Assembly (NCBI GenBank): GCA_024403215.1
Contig: JAKSSJ010000035.1
Span: forward strand, 1 to 12,655
Source: Clostridia bacterium
GTDB lineage: Bacteria; Bacillota; Clostridia; Peptostreptococcales; Anaerovoracaceae
DNA: 12,655 bases
Direction of reading: 5' to 3'
Made by a program: the position numbers and the translations under genes. Every line of letters starts with the position of its first letter. Positions within the stretch are counted from its first letter, which is position 1. Shown here in pieces: positions 1 through 12,655 of the stretch. The notes beneath the pieces were generated by a model. It made no database searches. It worked only from the letters and a program-made list of their open reading frames with translations, and was not told the DNA's origin.

Positions 1-1
1 T

Positions 2-1462
2 GTAGATGGTAAAACGAAATTTGCTTGTGTTGATGGTCCTGAGTTTGACGGTCACCTTGTAGATTTTGATAATCTTATTATCAGAAACAAAATCTATGAT
101 ACAGAAAAGCAAGTCAATAGAGAGGAAAATTGCAATCTGTTTAAAAAGGAAGTTGCTGTTGGTTTAACGCTTGATGAGGCAAAGTTAGAGGCTGCTAGAT
201 GCCTTAATTGCAAAAACATGCCTTGCGTTTCTGGCTGTCCTGTTGGCATACAGATTCCAAAGTTTATTAAAGAGCTTGCTAATGGAGATGTTGAGGAAGC
301 ATACAAGATTATTGCGTTTGATAGCTGCCTTCCTGCCATTTGCGGAAGGGTATGTCCTCAGGAAAATCAGTGCGAAAAAAATTGCGTAAGGGGAATTAAA
401 GAAAGAAGCGTAAGCATAGGAAAACTAGAAAGGTTTGTAGCTGATTATCACAATGAACACTCAAATGATGAAATAGAGCTTCCAGCTCCAAACGGACATA
501 ATGTTGCTGTTATTGGTTCTGGACCATCAGGTCTTGCTTGCGCGGGAGATCTTGCAAAGAAGGGATATAGCGTAACTATATTTGAAGCTCTTCATAAGGC
601 CGGCGGAGTTTTAATGTATGGTATCCCAGAGTTTAGACTTCCAAAAGCTATAGTTCAAAAAGAGATTGATGGACTTAAAAAGCTTGGAGTAAAAATTGAA
701 ACCAACGTAGTCATAGGAAAATCAGTTTCCGTTGATGAATTATTTGATAAATATAATTTTGAAGCAGTATTTATTGGAAGCGGAGCAGGGCTTCCAAGCT
801 TTATGAATATCCCTGGAGAAAATTTAAGCGGTGTATATTCTGCTAACGAATTTTTAACAAGAGTAAATCTTATGAAGGCTTACGAGCTTGATGCCGATAC
901 TCCAATTAAAGCAAACTCTAAGGTTGTGGTTGTTGGTGGCGGCAACGTTGCAATGGACGCTGCAAGATGTGCTAAAAGACTTGGTGCAGAGGTTTCTATA
1001 GTTTACAGGCGTTCAGAAGCAGAGCTTCCCGCAAGAAAGGAAGAAGTTGAACATGCAAAGGAAGAAGGCATAATATTCAGACTGCTTAATAACCCTGTAG
1101 AAATACTTGGAAACGAAAATGGATATGTGAATAAAATCCGTTGCATAAAGATGGAGCTTGGAGAGATGGACGCATCTGGAAGAAGAAGCCCGGTTGAAGT
1201 AGAAGGCTCGGAATTTGATTTAGAAGTTGACTGCGTAATCATGGCCATTGGTACTTCTCCAAATCCTCTTATCAAAGATGCAACAAAAGGACTTGAAACA
1301 AATAGACGTGGCGGGCTTATAGTTGATGAGGCTGGCTGCACTAGCAAGGAAAATGTATACGCTGGTGGAGATGCTGTAACTGGTTCTGCTACTGTAATTC
1401 TTGCAATGGGTGCAGGTAAGCTTGCTGCTAAATCTATAGATAAAAAATTAAGAAAGGCTTAA
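2..1462 (+). CDS. NfnA-NfnB fusion (ferredoxin:NADP oxidoreductase / GltD-like flavoprotein), 5' end cut by window
   Basis: The frame is open from the first bases of the window, so the ATG at 218 is internal and 486 residues of a longer protein are visible. Residues 1-25 carry the C-terminal signature of the FNR-like NfnA/SudB subunit (FACVDGPEFDGH, VDFD), with C9 the probable last ligand of its [2Fe-2S] cluster. A short linker leads into a complete GltD/NfnB-like half: cluster cysteines at 67, 70, 75, 79 and then 109, 114, 118, 124, 128; FAD motif GSGPSG at 172-177; NADPH motif GGGNVAMDAAR at 312-322 followed by YRRS; and a C-terminal AGGDAVTG flavin motif. In anaerobes this family couples ferredoxin and NADH oxidation to NADP reduction, or acts as ferredoxin:NADP reductase in the cytoplasm. 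Fused versions are known and are often annotated as dihydroorotate dehydrogenase B NAD-binding subunit/glutamate synthase. The missing N-terminus prevents choosing between bifurcating and simple reductase roles. True glutamate synthase activity is unlikely without a large subunit. Confidence 0.88.
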   Translation, partial: VDGKTKFACVDGPEFDGHLVDFDNLIIRNKIYDTEKQVNREENCNLFKKEVAVGLTLDEAKLEAARCLNCKNMPCVSGCPVGIQIPKFIKELANGDVEEAYKIIAFDSCLPAICGRVCPQENQCEKNCVRGIKERSVSIGKLERFVADYHNEHSNDEIELPAPNGHNVAVIGSGPSGLACAGDLAKKGYSVTIFEALHKAGGVLMYGIPEFRLPKAIVQKEIDGLKKLGVKIETNVVIGKSVSVDELFDKYNFEAVFIGSGAGLPSFMNIPGENLSGVYSANEFLTRVNLMKAYELDADTPIKANSKVVVVGGGNVAMDAARCAKRLGAEVSIVYRRSEAELPARKEEVEHAKEEGIIFRLLNNPVEILGNENGYVNKIRCIKMELGEMDASGRRSPVEVEGSEFDLEVDCVIMAIGTSPNPLIKDATKGLETNRRGGLIVDEAGCTSKENVYAGGDAVTGSATVILAMGAGKLAAKSIDKKLRKA

Positions 1463-4400
1463 GAAATGTCATTTGAAAAAGCAAAAGAGTATTTGGATAA
1501 CAAGGGTTTTGGAGAGAGAGTAAAGCACTTTGATGTATCAAGTGCAACTGTAGAGCTTGCTGCAAAGGCTGTTGGAACAGAGGCTGCAAGAATTGCAAAG
1601 TCTTTAACATTTAAGATTGATGAAAAACCTATCATGATTATTGCTGCAGGCGATGTAAAAATTGATAATCAAAAGTATAAGGCGCATTTTTCTGCCAAGG
1701 CTAAGATGCTTAGCCCAGAAGAAGTAGATAATTTTATTGGCCATTCAATTGGCGGTGTTTGCCCATTTGGAATTAATGATGGTGTAGATGTTTATCTCGA
1801 TGAATCACTAAAACGTTTTGATGTTGTGTATCCGGCTTGCGGAGATGCAAGAAGTGCAGTAAAGCTAACTCCAGATGAACTTTATTCTCTTGCAAATTGC
1901 AAGTCTTGGATTGATGTATGCAAGCTCCTGGAGGCATAATATGGATTACAAGGAAATAGAAGAGATTGCTTTAGAATGCGGATTTACTCATTGCAAACCA
2001 CTTGATATTTCAACTATTGTTTGCAAAAAAGAGGTTAGAGATATGTGTGCTGCAAACTCTTGCGGCGCTTATGAAACAAGCTGGAGTTGCCCTCCAGGAT
2101 GTGGCACTTTGGAGGAATGCGAAAAGAGAATTAAGGAATTCAAGTATGGCATTTTAGTACAGACTGTTGGAGATCTTGAGGATGCGCTTGATGGCGAAGC
2201 TATGATGGAAGCAGCTCACAGGCACACAGCAAATATTGATAAGATGCAGGATGAAATCTTAAAGAGAACTAAGGATATTCTGACACTTGGTGCTGGATGT
2301 TGCAAACTTTGCAAGAAATGCACTTATCCAGATGAGCCTTGTCGTTTCCCAGAAAAGATGCATTCATCTATGGAGTCATATGGCATGGTAGTACTTGAAG
2401 TATGCAAGGCCAATGGTCTTGATTACTATTATGGCTCAGATCACATTGCATACACAGGATGCTTTTTATTTAAATAATGATTGATATTAAAGAAACAATT
2501 GTAGTTGAAGGAAAAGATGACGAGACGGCTGTAAGAGCTGCTGTTAATGCAAATATTATTTGTACTCATGGCTTTGGCATTAGACCGGAAGCCTTAGAGC
2601 TCATATCAAAGGCTTATGAGCAAACAGGGATAATAATATTTACAGATCCAGATCATGCTGGCGAAACTATAAGGGAGAGACTTACAAAGGCTTTTCCTGC
2701 CGCAAAGCAGGCCTTTTTAACCAAAGGCCAAGCGACAAGGGCAGATGATATTGGCATAGAGAATGCCAATGCTGATGATATAGTAAATGCTCTTAAGGCT
2801 GCTTCTGCCATAGAGGAAGGTCACAAGGACACATTTACAAGTGATGATCTTTTCTTGCTAGGACTTGTTGGCTTTGATAATAGCAGCAAGAGGAGAGAAG
2901 AGGTTGGAGCAAAGCTTGGCATTGGGTGTGCTAACGGATCAACATTTCTTAGAAGACTCAACTACATGAACATAACCAGAGAAGAATTAGAAAAGGTTTG
3001 CAAGTAGTTTATGAACAAAACTAGATTAAAAAGACATATAGCATTATTGCTTGCAGTCATAATGTGCATGACTTTTTCTTCTTGTTCAAAAAATGAAGAT
3101 GTAAACGTAAATAACGAAGCTGATCAGGAAATTCATTTTGCTGAAGATCTCCCTTTGCTAATTGATGTTGCAGATGAAGAGGTCTTAATTAACGGAAAAA
3201 GCTTTAGGAATAACTATAAAGGCTATGAAATAGTAATTCCAACAGATGCAAGAGTTGATGATAGTCTGGGCCTTTACGCTACTAAGATTACTGGCCATGG
3301 CTATGATATAACCATATCAAAAGAGAAATCACCTTATGCTGAAATGACGGCAGAGATGAGAAATGGCCTTAAAAACTATGCCATAGATTATGAGGCCCTT
3401 GATGCAACAGAGCAGTACATACTCTATTATGAAAGCCGTTTTCTTCTCAATAAGGATTGGCAGAAGAATAACGATGTAGATGTAACGGCTGTTGAAAGAC
3501 AAAACTTTAACGGTTATGAAGCTCTTGTGTTTAGTGCCACTATAAACGGCGTTTTGAATGAAAACTATGATGCCTTCACCTACGCCTATATTAAGCTTGG
3601 TGGTAGAGATTACCTTAGAGTTTTAGTTAGATGCAGAAAAGAAAGTACTGCATTTAGGGCAAATGTTTTAAGACTCTTTGATGATATTCAAATATTTGAT
3701 CCCACAGAAAAGAAAAGTCTTAATGTGTTATACGGCCCTAAGCTTCCAGAGGCTTGGTCCGAGGACACTATAAAGCTTTATAACGATATTAAGAATAGCA
3801 ATGCTCTAAGGTGGGGTATCTATTCTGCTGATATGTTTAAAACCGGAATAAATGAAACTATTCCAGGGCTCGAAGAAAAACTGGAATTTACGTTCCCTGT
3901 AGTTCTTACATATAGTCACTCAATTCATACATTCCCTACAGAATTTATGGAGCAAACTGCAAATGATGGAAGGATAGTAGAGCTTACATATCAACTTACT
4001 GATACCAACAACGAAAACATGCTTGCTAAATCTGTAATGCTTGATTTATACAGAGGAATAGAAATTCCTAGCATAGCAGAGTTTGCAAAAGGTGCAAGTG
4101 AATGTGGAAAGCCAGTCTTAGTCAGGCTTGGGAATGAAATGAATAGTGATTGGACAAAGTACAGGGGTGTTGTAAATATGGCTGATCGAGATGTAGTCAT
4201 TGCAGCTTGGAGAGAAATTTACAAGATATTTGAAAAAGAGGGCGTAAATAATTGCATTTGGATTTTTAATCCTAATGATAGAAACTGTCCTCCAACAAAT
4301 TGGAACAATGCTCTTAGATATTATCCTGGAGATGAATATGTCCAGATGATAGGCGTAACAGGCTATAATAACGGAAACTATTATAAGAACCTTGGTGAGC

Positions 4401-7400
4401 ACTGGAGAGAATTTAAGACGATTTATGATGAGATTGAAAGATCTTACGGTCAGGTATTCGGCTGCTACCCTTGGATTATTACTGAGTTTGCCTCAAGTAG
4501 TTACGGTGGAAATAAGAAAGCTTGGATTGATTCAATGTTTGATCACATAGATGAGTATCCAAGAATAAAGATTGCAGTATGGTTTAATGCGGCAGACTAT
4601 GATTCAAAAGGTAAGGCTGCAAGACCTTACTGGATAGATGAAACAAAAGAAAGTCTTAATGCATTTAAAAAAGGCTTAAGTGCTTACAAATAGTATGGAA
4701 AAATGGAAACAAACAAAAGTTTATAAGCTGTACAGGGCTTTCTCAGACTGGGTTAAGTCATATTGGGATGCCAGCCTTATAGTATCCTGGTGGACAAATC
4801 CAGAAGAGAAGATTTATGCAGATGAGCTAAAAACATCAAAGCTTAGAAAGTCTGCTTGCAACTGGTTTGAAAGAGTGGGCCTTAAAAAGCTATTTGCTGG
4901 CAGCATATTTTGCTATGCGTATTTTTGGTGTGCACTCACTCTTGCCTTAGCGCCAGTTCTTCCAACCATGGGAGTTCTTGCATTATGTGCGGCAAGCTTT
5001 TTCTCCATCATCTTAAGTAGTCTATATGATGATAGGGGCTTAAAGAGAATGCCTATTAGTGCGTATCTCTGTCTTTATTGCGTAATGGTTGCAATCTCGG
5101 TTGCCACTTCATTAGATCCTAAGGGTAGTCTTTATCCTGCCTTAATGTATATATGCTTTAGCATTTTTGCTATTGCTCTTTATCATGCTGTAGAAAACAA
5201 GAAACAGCTTGAACTAGTGATAGATCTTATGATACTTATTGCTGCTGTTGTTTCTTGCTATGGTATTGTTCAATATGTTTTCAAGCTTGGTTATCAATCA
5301 AGTGCTTGGACTGATGATAAGACCTTTGAGGGCCTAAGCTTTAGAGTTACATCTACTTTCCAAAACCCTAATATGCTTGGCCAGTATCTGATACTAATGA
5401 TACCAATTGGTGGTGCAAGATTTTTAGACTGCAGGGAAAAGTTTAAGAAGCTCTTCTATTTTGCATGCTGTGCTGTTATGTGCCTTTGCATGATATTAAC
5501 CTTCTCAAGAGGAGCATGGCTTGGACTACTATTTGCTGCGGCTGTATTCTTTGTAATGATTAAGCCTCAGCTAATACTGCTCTTCCCATTTGCACTTGCT
5601 GCACTGTACTTTGTGCTCCCTGACAGCATAATATCAAGATTTACAAGCATAGGAAATCTTGGTGAAACATCAACCTCTTATAGAGTTTCTATTTGGAAGG
5701 GAACTCTAGAGATGCTTGGCGATGGCGCTTGGAAGTTTGGAGTAGGAATTGGCGAGAGCGCATTTAAGAAGGCGTACTCAACTTATGCATATGATCTTGT
5801 AGTAACTCAGCATTCGCACAATCTCTTCCTTCAGATGGTTTGCGATGGTGGGGTTATAATGTTGCTAATCTTCCTTGCAATACTTATTGTTTATGTAAGG
5901 ACTATGTGTGTATCTATCTATCATGAAAGTGATAGAAAATATAAATGGCTAGATATTGCATTCTTATCCGGCGTGCTTGGATTTTTGGTTCAGGGTATGA
6001 CTGATTACTCATTCTACAACTACAGACTCATGCTCATATTCTTTGCATGCCTTGCAGTTGGCTGCTTGTGTGCAAAGAGAACGCTGCTAAAAGAAGATGG
6101 AGGTATACTAAAATGATTAAGGTTCTTAATATAGTTAGTGATACCAATATCGGTGGGGCAGGCAGGGTAATACTAAATTATCTAAGATGCCAGGATACAG
6201 AAAATTTTAAAACCTATGTTGCAGTGCCAAAGGGTAGCATGCTAATTGAACAGCTAGAAAAAACCTGCGCAGTGGTTTTAGAAGTAGATGGCATTGCAGA
6301 TAAATCCTATGATAAAAGCGATATTGCAAAGCTAGAGGCTTTGATAAAAGAGATCAAACCAGATATAGTCCATACCCATGGATCCTTATCAGGAAGAATT
6401 GCTGCTAAAAATTGCGGTTGCAAGGTAGTATATACAAGGCACAGCGCCTTTCCTCTTTCGTGGAAGATGAAAAGTCTTCCTGGAAGACTGGTAAACAGAT
6501 ATGTTGCCAAGAAGTATTCGGATAAAATCATTGCAGTAGGTCCTGCAGCAGAAGAGAATCTCCTTGGAAGCGGAATTCCAAAATCAATGATTACAACCAT
6601 GATGAATGGAGTGTCTCCTGTAGCAAAGCTTAAAGATGATGAGATTGCCAGGGTTAAAGAAGAATATGGAATTACAGATGAATTTGTTATTCTGCTTCTT
6701 GCGAGAATAGAAGAATATAAGGGCCATCTAAGCGTAGTAGATGCTGCAAAGATGCTTAAAGATGCCGGAAGGAAGTTTAAGATAATCTTTGCTGGAGAGG
6801 GAAGTTTTGAACCTGTTGTTAGAGAAAAGGTAAAAGAGCTTGGACTTGAAAACGAGGTTATATTTACTGGTTTTGTGAGGGATGTAGAAAAGGTGCTTAG
6901 CATAGCAGACATTCAAGTAAATGCCTCCATAAATACAGAAACATCAAGTCTATCCATCTTGGAAGGCTTTTCTATGGGGCTTCCTGCTATAGTTTCATCA
7001 TCAGGCGGAAATCCAATGCTTGTTAAGGATGGTTATAACGGATTAATATTTGAGGCTGGCAGCAGCAAACAGCTATATGATGCATTCATAAGAGTTATAG
7101 CTGATAAGGACATTATCCTCCCTGATATGGGTGCTCATGCATTAGAAAGATATAAAAACGAATTTACGGGCGAAGCCTTTGCAAAGAAAGTTGAAAAGCT
7201 GTATAGGGATTGCTTGGAGGGAAAATAAATGAACGCAGAAAAAAAGAAACGCTTTAATTGGATAGATGTAGTAATCATATTGCTAGTCATAGTGCTTGCA
7301 GCTGTTGCTCTTCTTGTTCGCAATAAGGTTTTTAATAAGGAAGAAATCCCAACAGACACAATGAGATTTACCGTTGAAGCAAGAAATGTCTTCTCGGATT

Positions 7401-10400
7401 TTGCAGATTTGTGCGTGGCTGGAGAAACAGTTTACAACTCTTCAACAAATGCCTATGTTGGAAAAATTGTTAGTGTATCTAAAACTCCTCACGTTCCAAA
7501 CTATAACGAGGAAAGAGCTGTAAAGATTGCTTACGATGGAGATGATTCATACGATATGATAATTACTATTGAGGGCCAAGGCTACGTTAATGGCAGAGAT
7601 ATAGTAATTGGAGGCTATACTCCAAAGGTTGGAGCAGCTTTTTATCTTAAAGGAAAGGGCTTTGCAAGTGCAACATTTGTAGTTGACATTGATACCATGA
7701 ATGCAAAGTGTGATCCACTTGTAAATGATAGCGAAGGAGAGCTTGGCTTTACCTACCAAATTGCAAATATCGGCGTAAGACAGGCTGGTATTGATGCTAT
7801 TCATATTGGAGATATACTCTATGATGAGCTCAATGATGTAATACTTGGAGAGGTTGTTGATAAAAAGGTGATGCCAGTTAAGAATAAAGAAGATGAAAGT
7901 AAGGATACTGGATATTTCACTCAGATCATAACACTTAAGGCAAAAGGTACAGAAACTGATAAGGGTTACTTTATTAATGGTACTTATGAGCTAAAGGTTG
8001 GCGCAGGTAATGCTGATGAGACAGAAAAGGGATATAAATTTGTCAGCAGATATGCTAAATCTACATATTGGTTCTATTCACTCTTAGATATTCAAAGATA
8101 GTGTAGGGATAAAGATGAAAATTTTAATGACTTTGATGGGGCTTGATATTGGCGGAGCAGAAACTCACGTTGTAGAGCTATCAAAGGAACTAAAAACAAG
8201 AGGCCATGAGGTAATAGTGGTATCAAACGGAGGGGTTTATGAAGAAGAGCTCACTTCGTCTGGAATCAAATGCTATCATGCACCTCTTCACAAAAGAAGC
8301 ATTTCTCTTATGAAGGAAGCTTATAAAAGGCTAGATGAGATTATTGCAACAGAAAAGCCTGATATAGTTCATGCTCATGCAAGAATCCCAGCCTTTTTAT
8401 GCGGTAAGCTTAAGGAAAAGTATGACTTTAGATTCGTTACTACTGCTCACTGGGTATTTAAGGTGAATGCAATACTAAAAAAGCTTACCAATTGGGGAGA
8501 GAAGTGCCTTGCAGTAAGTGATGATATTAAAACTTATCTTATTGATAACTATGGTATTGATAAAAATAATATTTTCGTAACTGTAAATGGTATTGATACT
8601 AATAAGTTTCATCCAACTAATATGGGCATAAACATTTGCGATGAGTTTGGTATTGACGACAGATTGCCAATAGTAGTCTATGTAAGTAGATTGGATGAGG
8701 ACAGATCTTTAGTTGCAAAGCAGCTTATCAAGGCCTCAGTAGATATTAGAAGCAAAAGGAAGAATGTCCAGTTTGTTATTGTTGGTGGCGGAAATGACTT
8801 TGATAATGTCAAAGCCTTGGTAGATGAGGCTAATGAAAAACTTGGAGAGAAATATATTTATCTAACTGGTCCAAGATCTGATATTAATAATATTGTTGCA
8901 ATTGCAGATGTATTTGTTGGTGTTTCAAGAAGCGCTCTAGAGGCAATGTCTGCAGGAAAGCTAGTAATACTTGGTGGAAATGAAGGCTATCTTGGAATAT
9001 TTGATGAGTCTAAGCTTGCTAAGGCTAAGGAATCTAACTTCTGCTTAAGAGGCTGCCAGATGCCAAATGAGGAGCTTATAAGAGATGATATTACTCGTGC
9101 ATTAGATTTATCTAATCAAGAAAGAAGTAATATAGAAGCCTTTGGAAGGGATCTTATCTTAAAAGACTATTCAGTCAAGAAAATGGTTGATGATTATATT
9201 CGCTGTTATAACAGCTTATAAAAAAATGCTTTGTGAATCACAAAGCATTTTTCTTTAGTTCTAATTTTGTTTTAATTGTTCTAATTAGGTTTACTCGGCA
9301 TAAGAGTAAGACTATACAGATGAAAATCTGCATTCCATATGAAAACTGCGCCAAGAGATTAGTTTTCCCTATCAATAGCAAAAGCCATCCATCGTTTCCA
9401 ATAATTGCGGCTGATAGCATTAGAGCATCAGAAACACTTGCGGCTTCAAAGCTTAAGATAAAGGTAAGGACTAGCTCGCAAGCTAAAGTAAATAAGACAT
9501 TAATTGAAGATTGCTCAAGCTCTGAATTAGAGAGCAATCTTTTTTTGTATTTAAAAGATACCACTGCCTTTGGGTGAAGCTTAAGTATGAAGCTTCTTCC
9601 AACATTTTTTGCGCAGATAATAGCATCGTTTATGCCAATACTAAGAATTATGATGATAATCCATGCTATAGCATCAGTCATACCAAAACTAGCCAGCATC
9701 TTAGTAAATGCTAGCTTTGAAATAACGGAGTCTGCAAATCTGGAGAATCCGCTAAAGCTTAGTACTGAAATTATATCAATAAAAGTCTGCATTTATTTCT
9801 TCCAAAATTGTGGTGTGAATAAAACTGCTATAGTGTATATTTCAAGTCTTCCTGCAATCATAAGAAGTGATAACAAAATCTTAATGGCAGGTGAGAATAA
9901 TGCAAAGTTTTGTGATGGTCCAACAAGGTCAAAGCCAGGGCCGATATTGCTGAAGCACGCAATAACAGCTGAGAATGCAGTTGTAAGGTTAACTCCGTCT
10001 AAGGAGACAAGCAATGTGCTTCCAAGAGCTATTATCGCATAGATTACAAGTAGCATCCTCACGTTATATAAAACGTCTTCTTCAACCTTTTTGCCGCCTA
10101 TTCTGACAGGCTCGATGCTGTTTTTGTGCAGGCGCTGCTTAATCCTTCTCTTGATTATTCCACCAATCATCATGAATCTAATAACCTTAAGTCCACCAGC
10201 AGTTGATCCTGCGCTTCCTCCAACAAACATGAGAAGCAAAATTACTATCTTGCAAGGAAGTGGCCAAAGATCAAAGTCTGCTGTTCCGTAGCCTGTGGTT
10301 GTGATAATGGAACATACCTGGAAGAATGCATATCTAAACGCATCTACTATTGTTTGATAGTAGCCAGTTACAAGAAGCATGCCCATGATAAATACAGTGG

Positions 10401-12655
10401 CAATTACTATGATTTTAATATAGGTTTTAAATTCTGGATCTTTAAACATCAGCCTTGCATTACCAGTAAACAGGTAATAGTAGAGGCTAAAGTTGATTCC
10501 GGCTAAAAGCATAAATACGGCAATGACCATTTCGAAATAGAAATTGCCATAGTAAGCAATGCTAGATGAGTAAATAGAAAGTCCTCCAGTTCCCAAAGTA
10601 CCAAATGAATGAACAAGGGAATCGAAGATGTCCATTCCTCCTGCGCAAAGCAGTATTACTTCAAGTGCTGTAAGACCAGCATAAATTATATAAAGCCTTT
10701 TAGCAGAACCTGTTACTGTAAAGGTAATCTTATCCATAGTCGGTCCTGTTGTTTCGGCTCGCATTATCTTTTGTCCGCCAATACCAAGCATAGGAAGTAT
10801 GGCAATGGTAAGCACCAGTATTCCCATACCGCCGAGCCAGTGAGTAAAGCTTCTCCAGAATAGCATACCTTTTGGCATGGCTTCTATATTAGTAAGTATT
10901 GTTGAACCCGTTGTAGAAAAGCCAGAGGCTGTTTCAAAGAAAGCGTCAACAAAATTTGGGATAGATCCAGAAATGTAGAAAGGAATAGCTCCAAGTATTG
11001 AGAACAAAATCCACGAGATTCCTACAATAAAAAAGCCATCACGCATTCTAAGAACCGCGTTATTAGTCTTAGGTATAAGTTTAATGCCTAGAAAACCTAC
11101 TATTACCATGCATGCTGTGCAAGCAAAAAAGCAAATAGCCTCAGAAGACTCTTTGTATATCACTGATACTATGCCAGGGATTAGCATGGCTATTCCCACA
11201 ACAACTAGCACAACGCATAATACTTTAGTTATGATTTTTCTGTTGATCATTTACTGCTTTTTAAGTAGTGCTTCTAAATCCCCAACCTTTGTAAGAAGGG
11301 CAAGTATTACTACCTTGTCTCCTGCTTCAATCTTTGTATTGCCGGTTGGGATTATTACTTCATTTCCTCTTGTTACTGTTGCAACAAGAACTCCCTCAGG
11401 TATATCTACATTAAGAAGGGTGGATGCTGTAAGAGGCATGCCTTCTTCTGCTAGGACTTCAACAAACTCTGCCTGGCCTTGTACCATTTTTGTAAAGGTT
11501 ATAGAGCTTCCCTGAGCGAATTTTCTTAAAATATTCGAAGTGCACATATCTACAGGATTGATGGTCATGGTCTCATCAAAGTCCTCTGTAATTGAGTTGT
11601 AGTAGGTGCTGCTTACTTTTGCAATTACGTTTTTAACATTTCTCTTCTGGGCCATGAGGGCAAGAAGGATATTGGTTTCGTCTGAATTTGTTGCTGCAAC
11701 AAAACCATCCATCTCATATATGTTTTCCTCGGCAAGAAGCTCCATATCGGATGCATTACCCTTTAGAACGAGGGCTTTTTCAAGGCTTTCTGAGAGGTAT
11801 TCGCATCTAGCTTTATCAGTTTCGATAATCTTTACAGAAACGCCAGCCTCTTCAAGCATCTGAGCCAGGAAGAATCCTGTCTTTCCGCCGCCGCCTATCA
11901 TTACTCTTTTCAGTCTGTCTTCTCTTCCAGCAAATTTGAGCTGTTTTCTAAAGCTTTTTACCTTGCCGCTGGTTCCAGCAACATAGAGGTGGTCGCCCTC
12001 AAGAAGCTCGGTATTGCCGTTTGGGATGATAATCTTACCATTTCTGCTGATTGCAGTAAGAAGAAGTCCGCCAAGCTCTTTGGCTGCATCCTTTAGCATT
12101 TTGCCCATCATGTCTGGGACCTGGCTAATCGAAAGCTCTAGGACCTCTGCAGCTCCAATAGAGAACTTCTTTCCTGAAAAGCCATGCTTTTCAGTGAAGA
12201 ACTTATACATTTCAGCCGCGCAGGCAAGGTCTGAGTTTGTGACATAATCTATGCCAAAATTGCTCTTGATAAGATCCATCTGCTCAACATGCTCAGGGCC
12301 TCTAACTCTTGCAATTGTATACTTGCAACCAAGCTTTTTAGCTAGCGAAGCCACAAAGATGTTTTTCTCGTCATCATCCATGCAGCAGATGATTCCGTCG
12401 TAATCCTTAATATTAATATCTGCAAGAACCTTGCTGTTTCTTGCATCTTTTTCTAGAGTCATTACATCAAAGGTGTTTTGAATCCTTGAGATGACACTTT
12501 CGTCTGTATCAATGACTGTAATCTCGTTGCCGCCGCCAACTAGGGCCTTGGTAACGCTGGTGCCAAGTTTGCCACCGCCAATAACAGCTATTTTCATAAT
12601 TTACCTCCGTTTTCGGGTAATAGACCTAATCTAACGGCATTATTATATCACATTT

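Overview
The window is an AT-rich, gene-dense stretch of bacterial chromosome with almost no intergenic DNA. The low-GC codon choice, strong GGAGG ribosome-binding sites, an RNase M5 gene, an electron-bifurcating-type ferredoxin:NADP oxidoreductase, a DUF2284 Cys-rich protein and a lipoprotein-anchored envelope polysaccharide locus all suggest an anaerobic Firmicute of the class Clostridia. The genus cannot be fixed from the sequence alone.

Plus strand, 2-9221: nine genes in one direction, with gaps or overlaps of 13 nt or less, so probably one transcript whose promoter lies left of the window. The first part is metabolic and housekeeping. It holds the 3' part of a fused NfnA/NfnB-type flavoprotein (2-1462), a YbaK-type aminoacyl-tRNA deacylase (1466-1939), a DUF2284 metal-binding protein (1941-2477) and ribonuclease M5 (2477-3007). 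The second part is an envelope or extracellular polysaccharide module: a GH26-like lipoprotein (3011-4693), an O-antigen-ligase/Wzy-type membrane polymerase (4695-6116), a GT4 glycosyltransferase (6113-7228), a membrane-anchored protein with two tandem DUF4330-like repeats (7229-8101) and a second, divergent GT4 glycosyltransferase (8115-9221). No flippase, chain-length regulator or initiating sugar-phosphate transferase is visible, so the pathway must be completed elsewhere.

Junction, 9222-9252: a 14-bp perfect hairpin with A/T flanks serves two converging operons. It begins right after the last plus-strand stop codon, and the stop codon of the last minus-strand gene sits in its loop.

Minus strand, 12597-9238: a Trk potassium-uptake operon. 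A sigma-A extended -10 box and GGAGG precede trkA; trkH follows, then a 184-residue membrane protein. The three frames are back to back and in phase, separated only by TAA stops. The third protein is the most interesting object here: by eye it aligns with the C-terminal 40% of the adjacent TrkH (pore loop 3 to the last helix) with nearly constant spacing. It keeps the filter glycines and the last-helix arginine but has lost the glycine-rich gate loop. It looks like a partial TrkH paralogue, possibly an accessory or regulatory subunit. No mobile elements, tRNA/rRNA genes or CRISPR arrays were seen.
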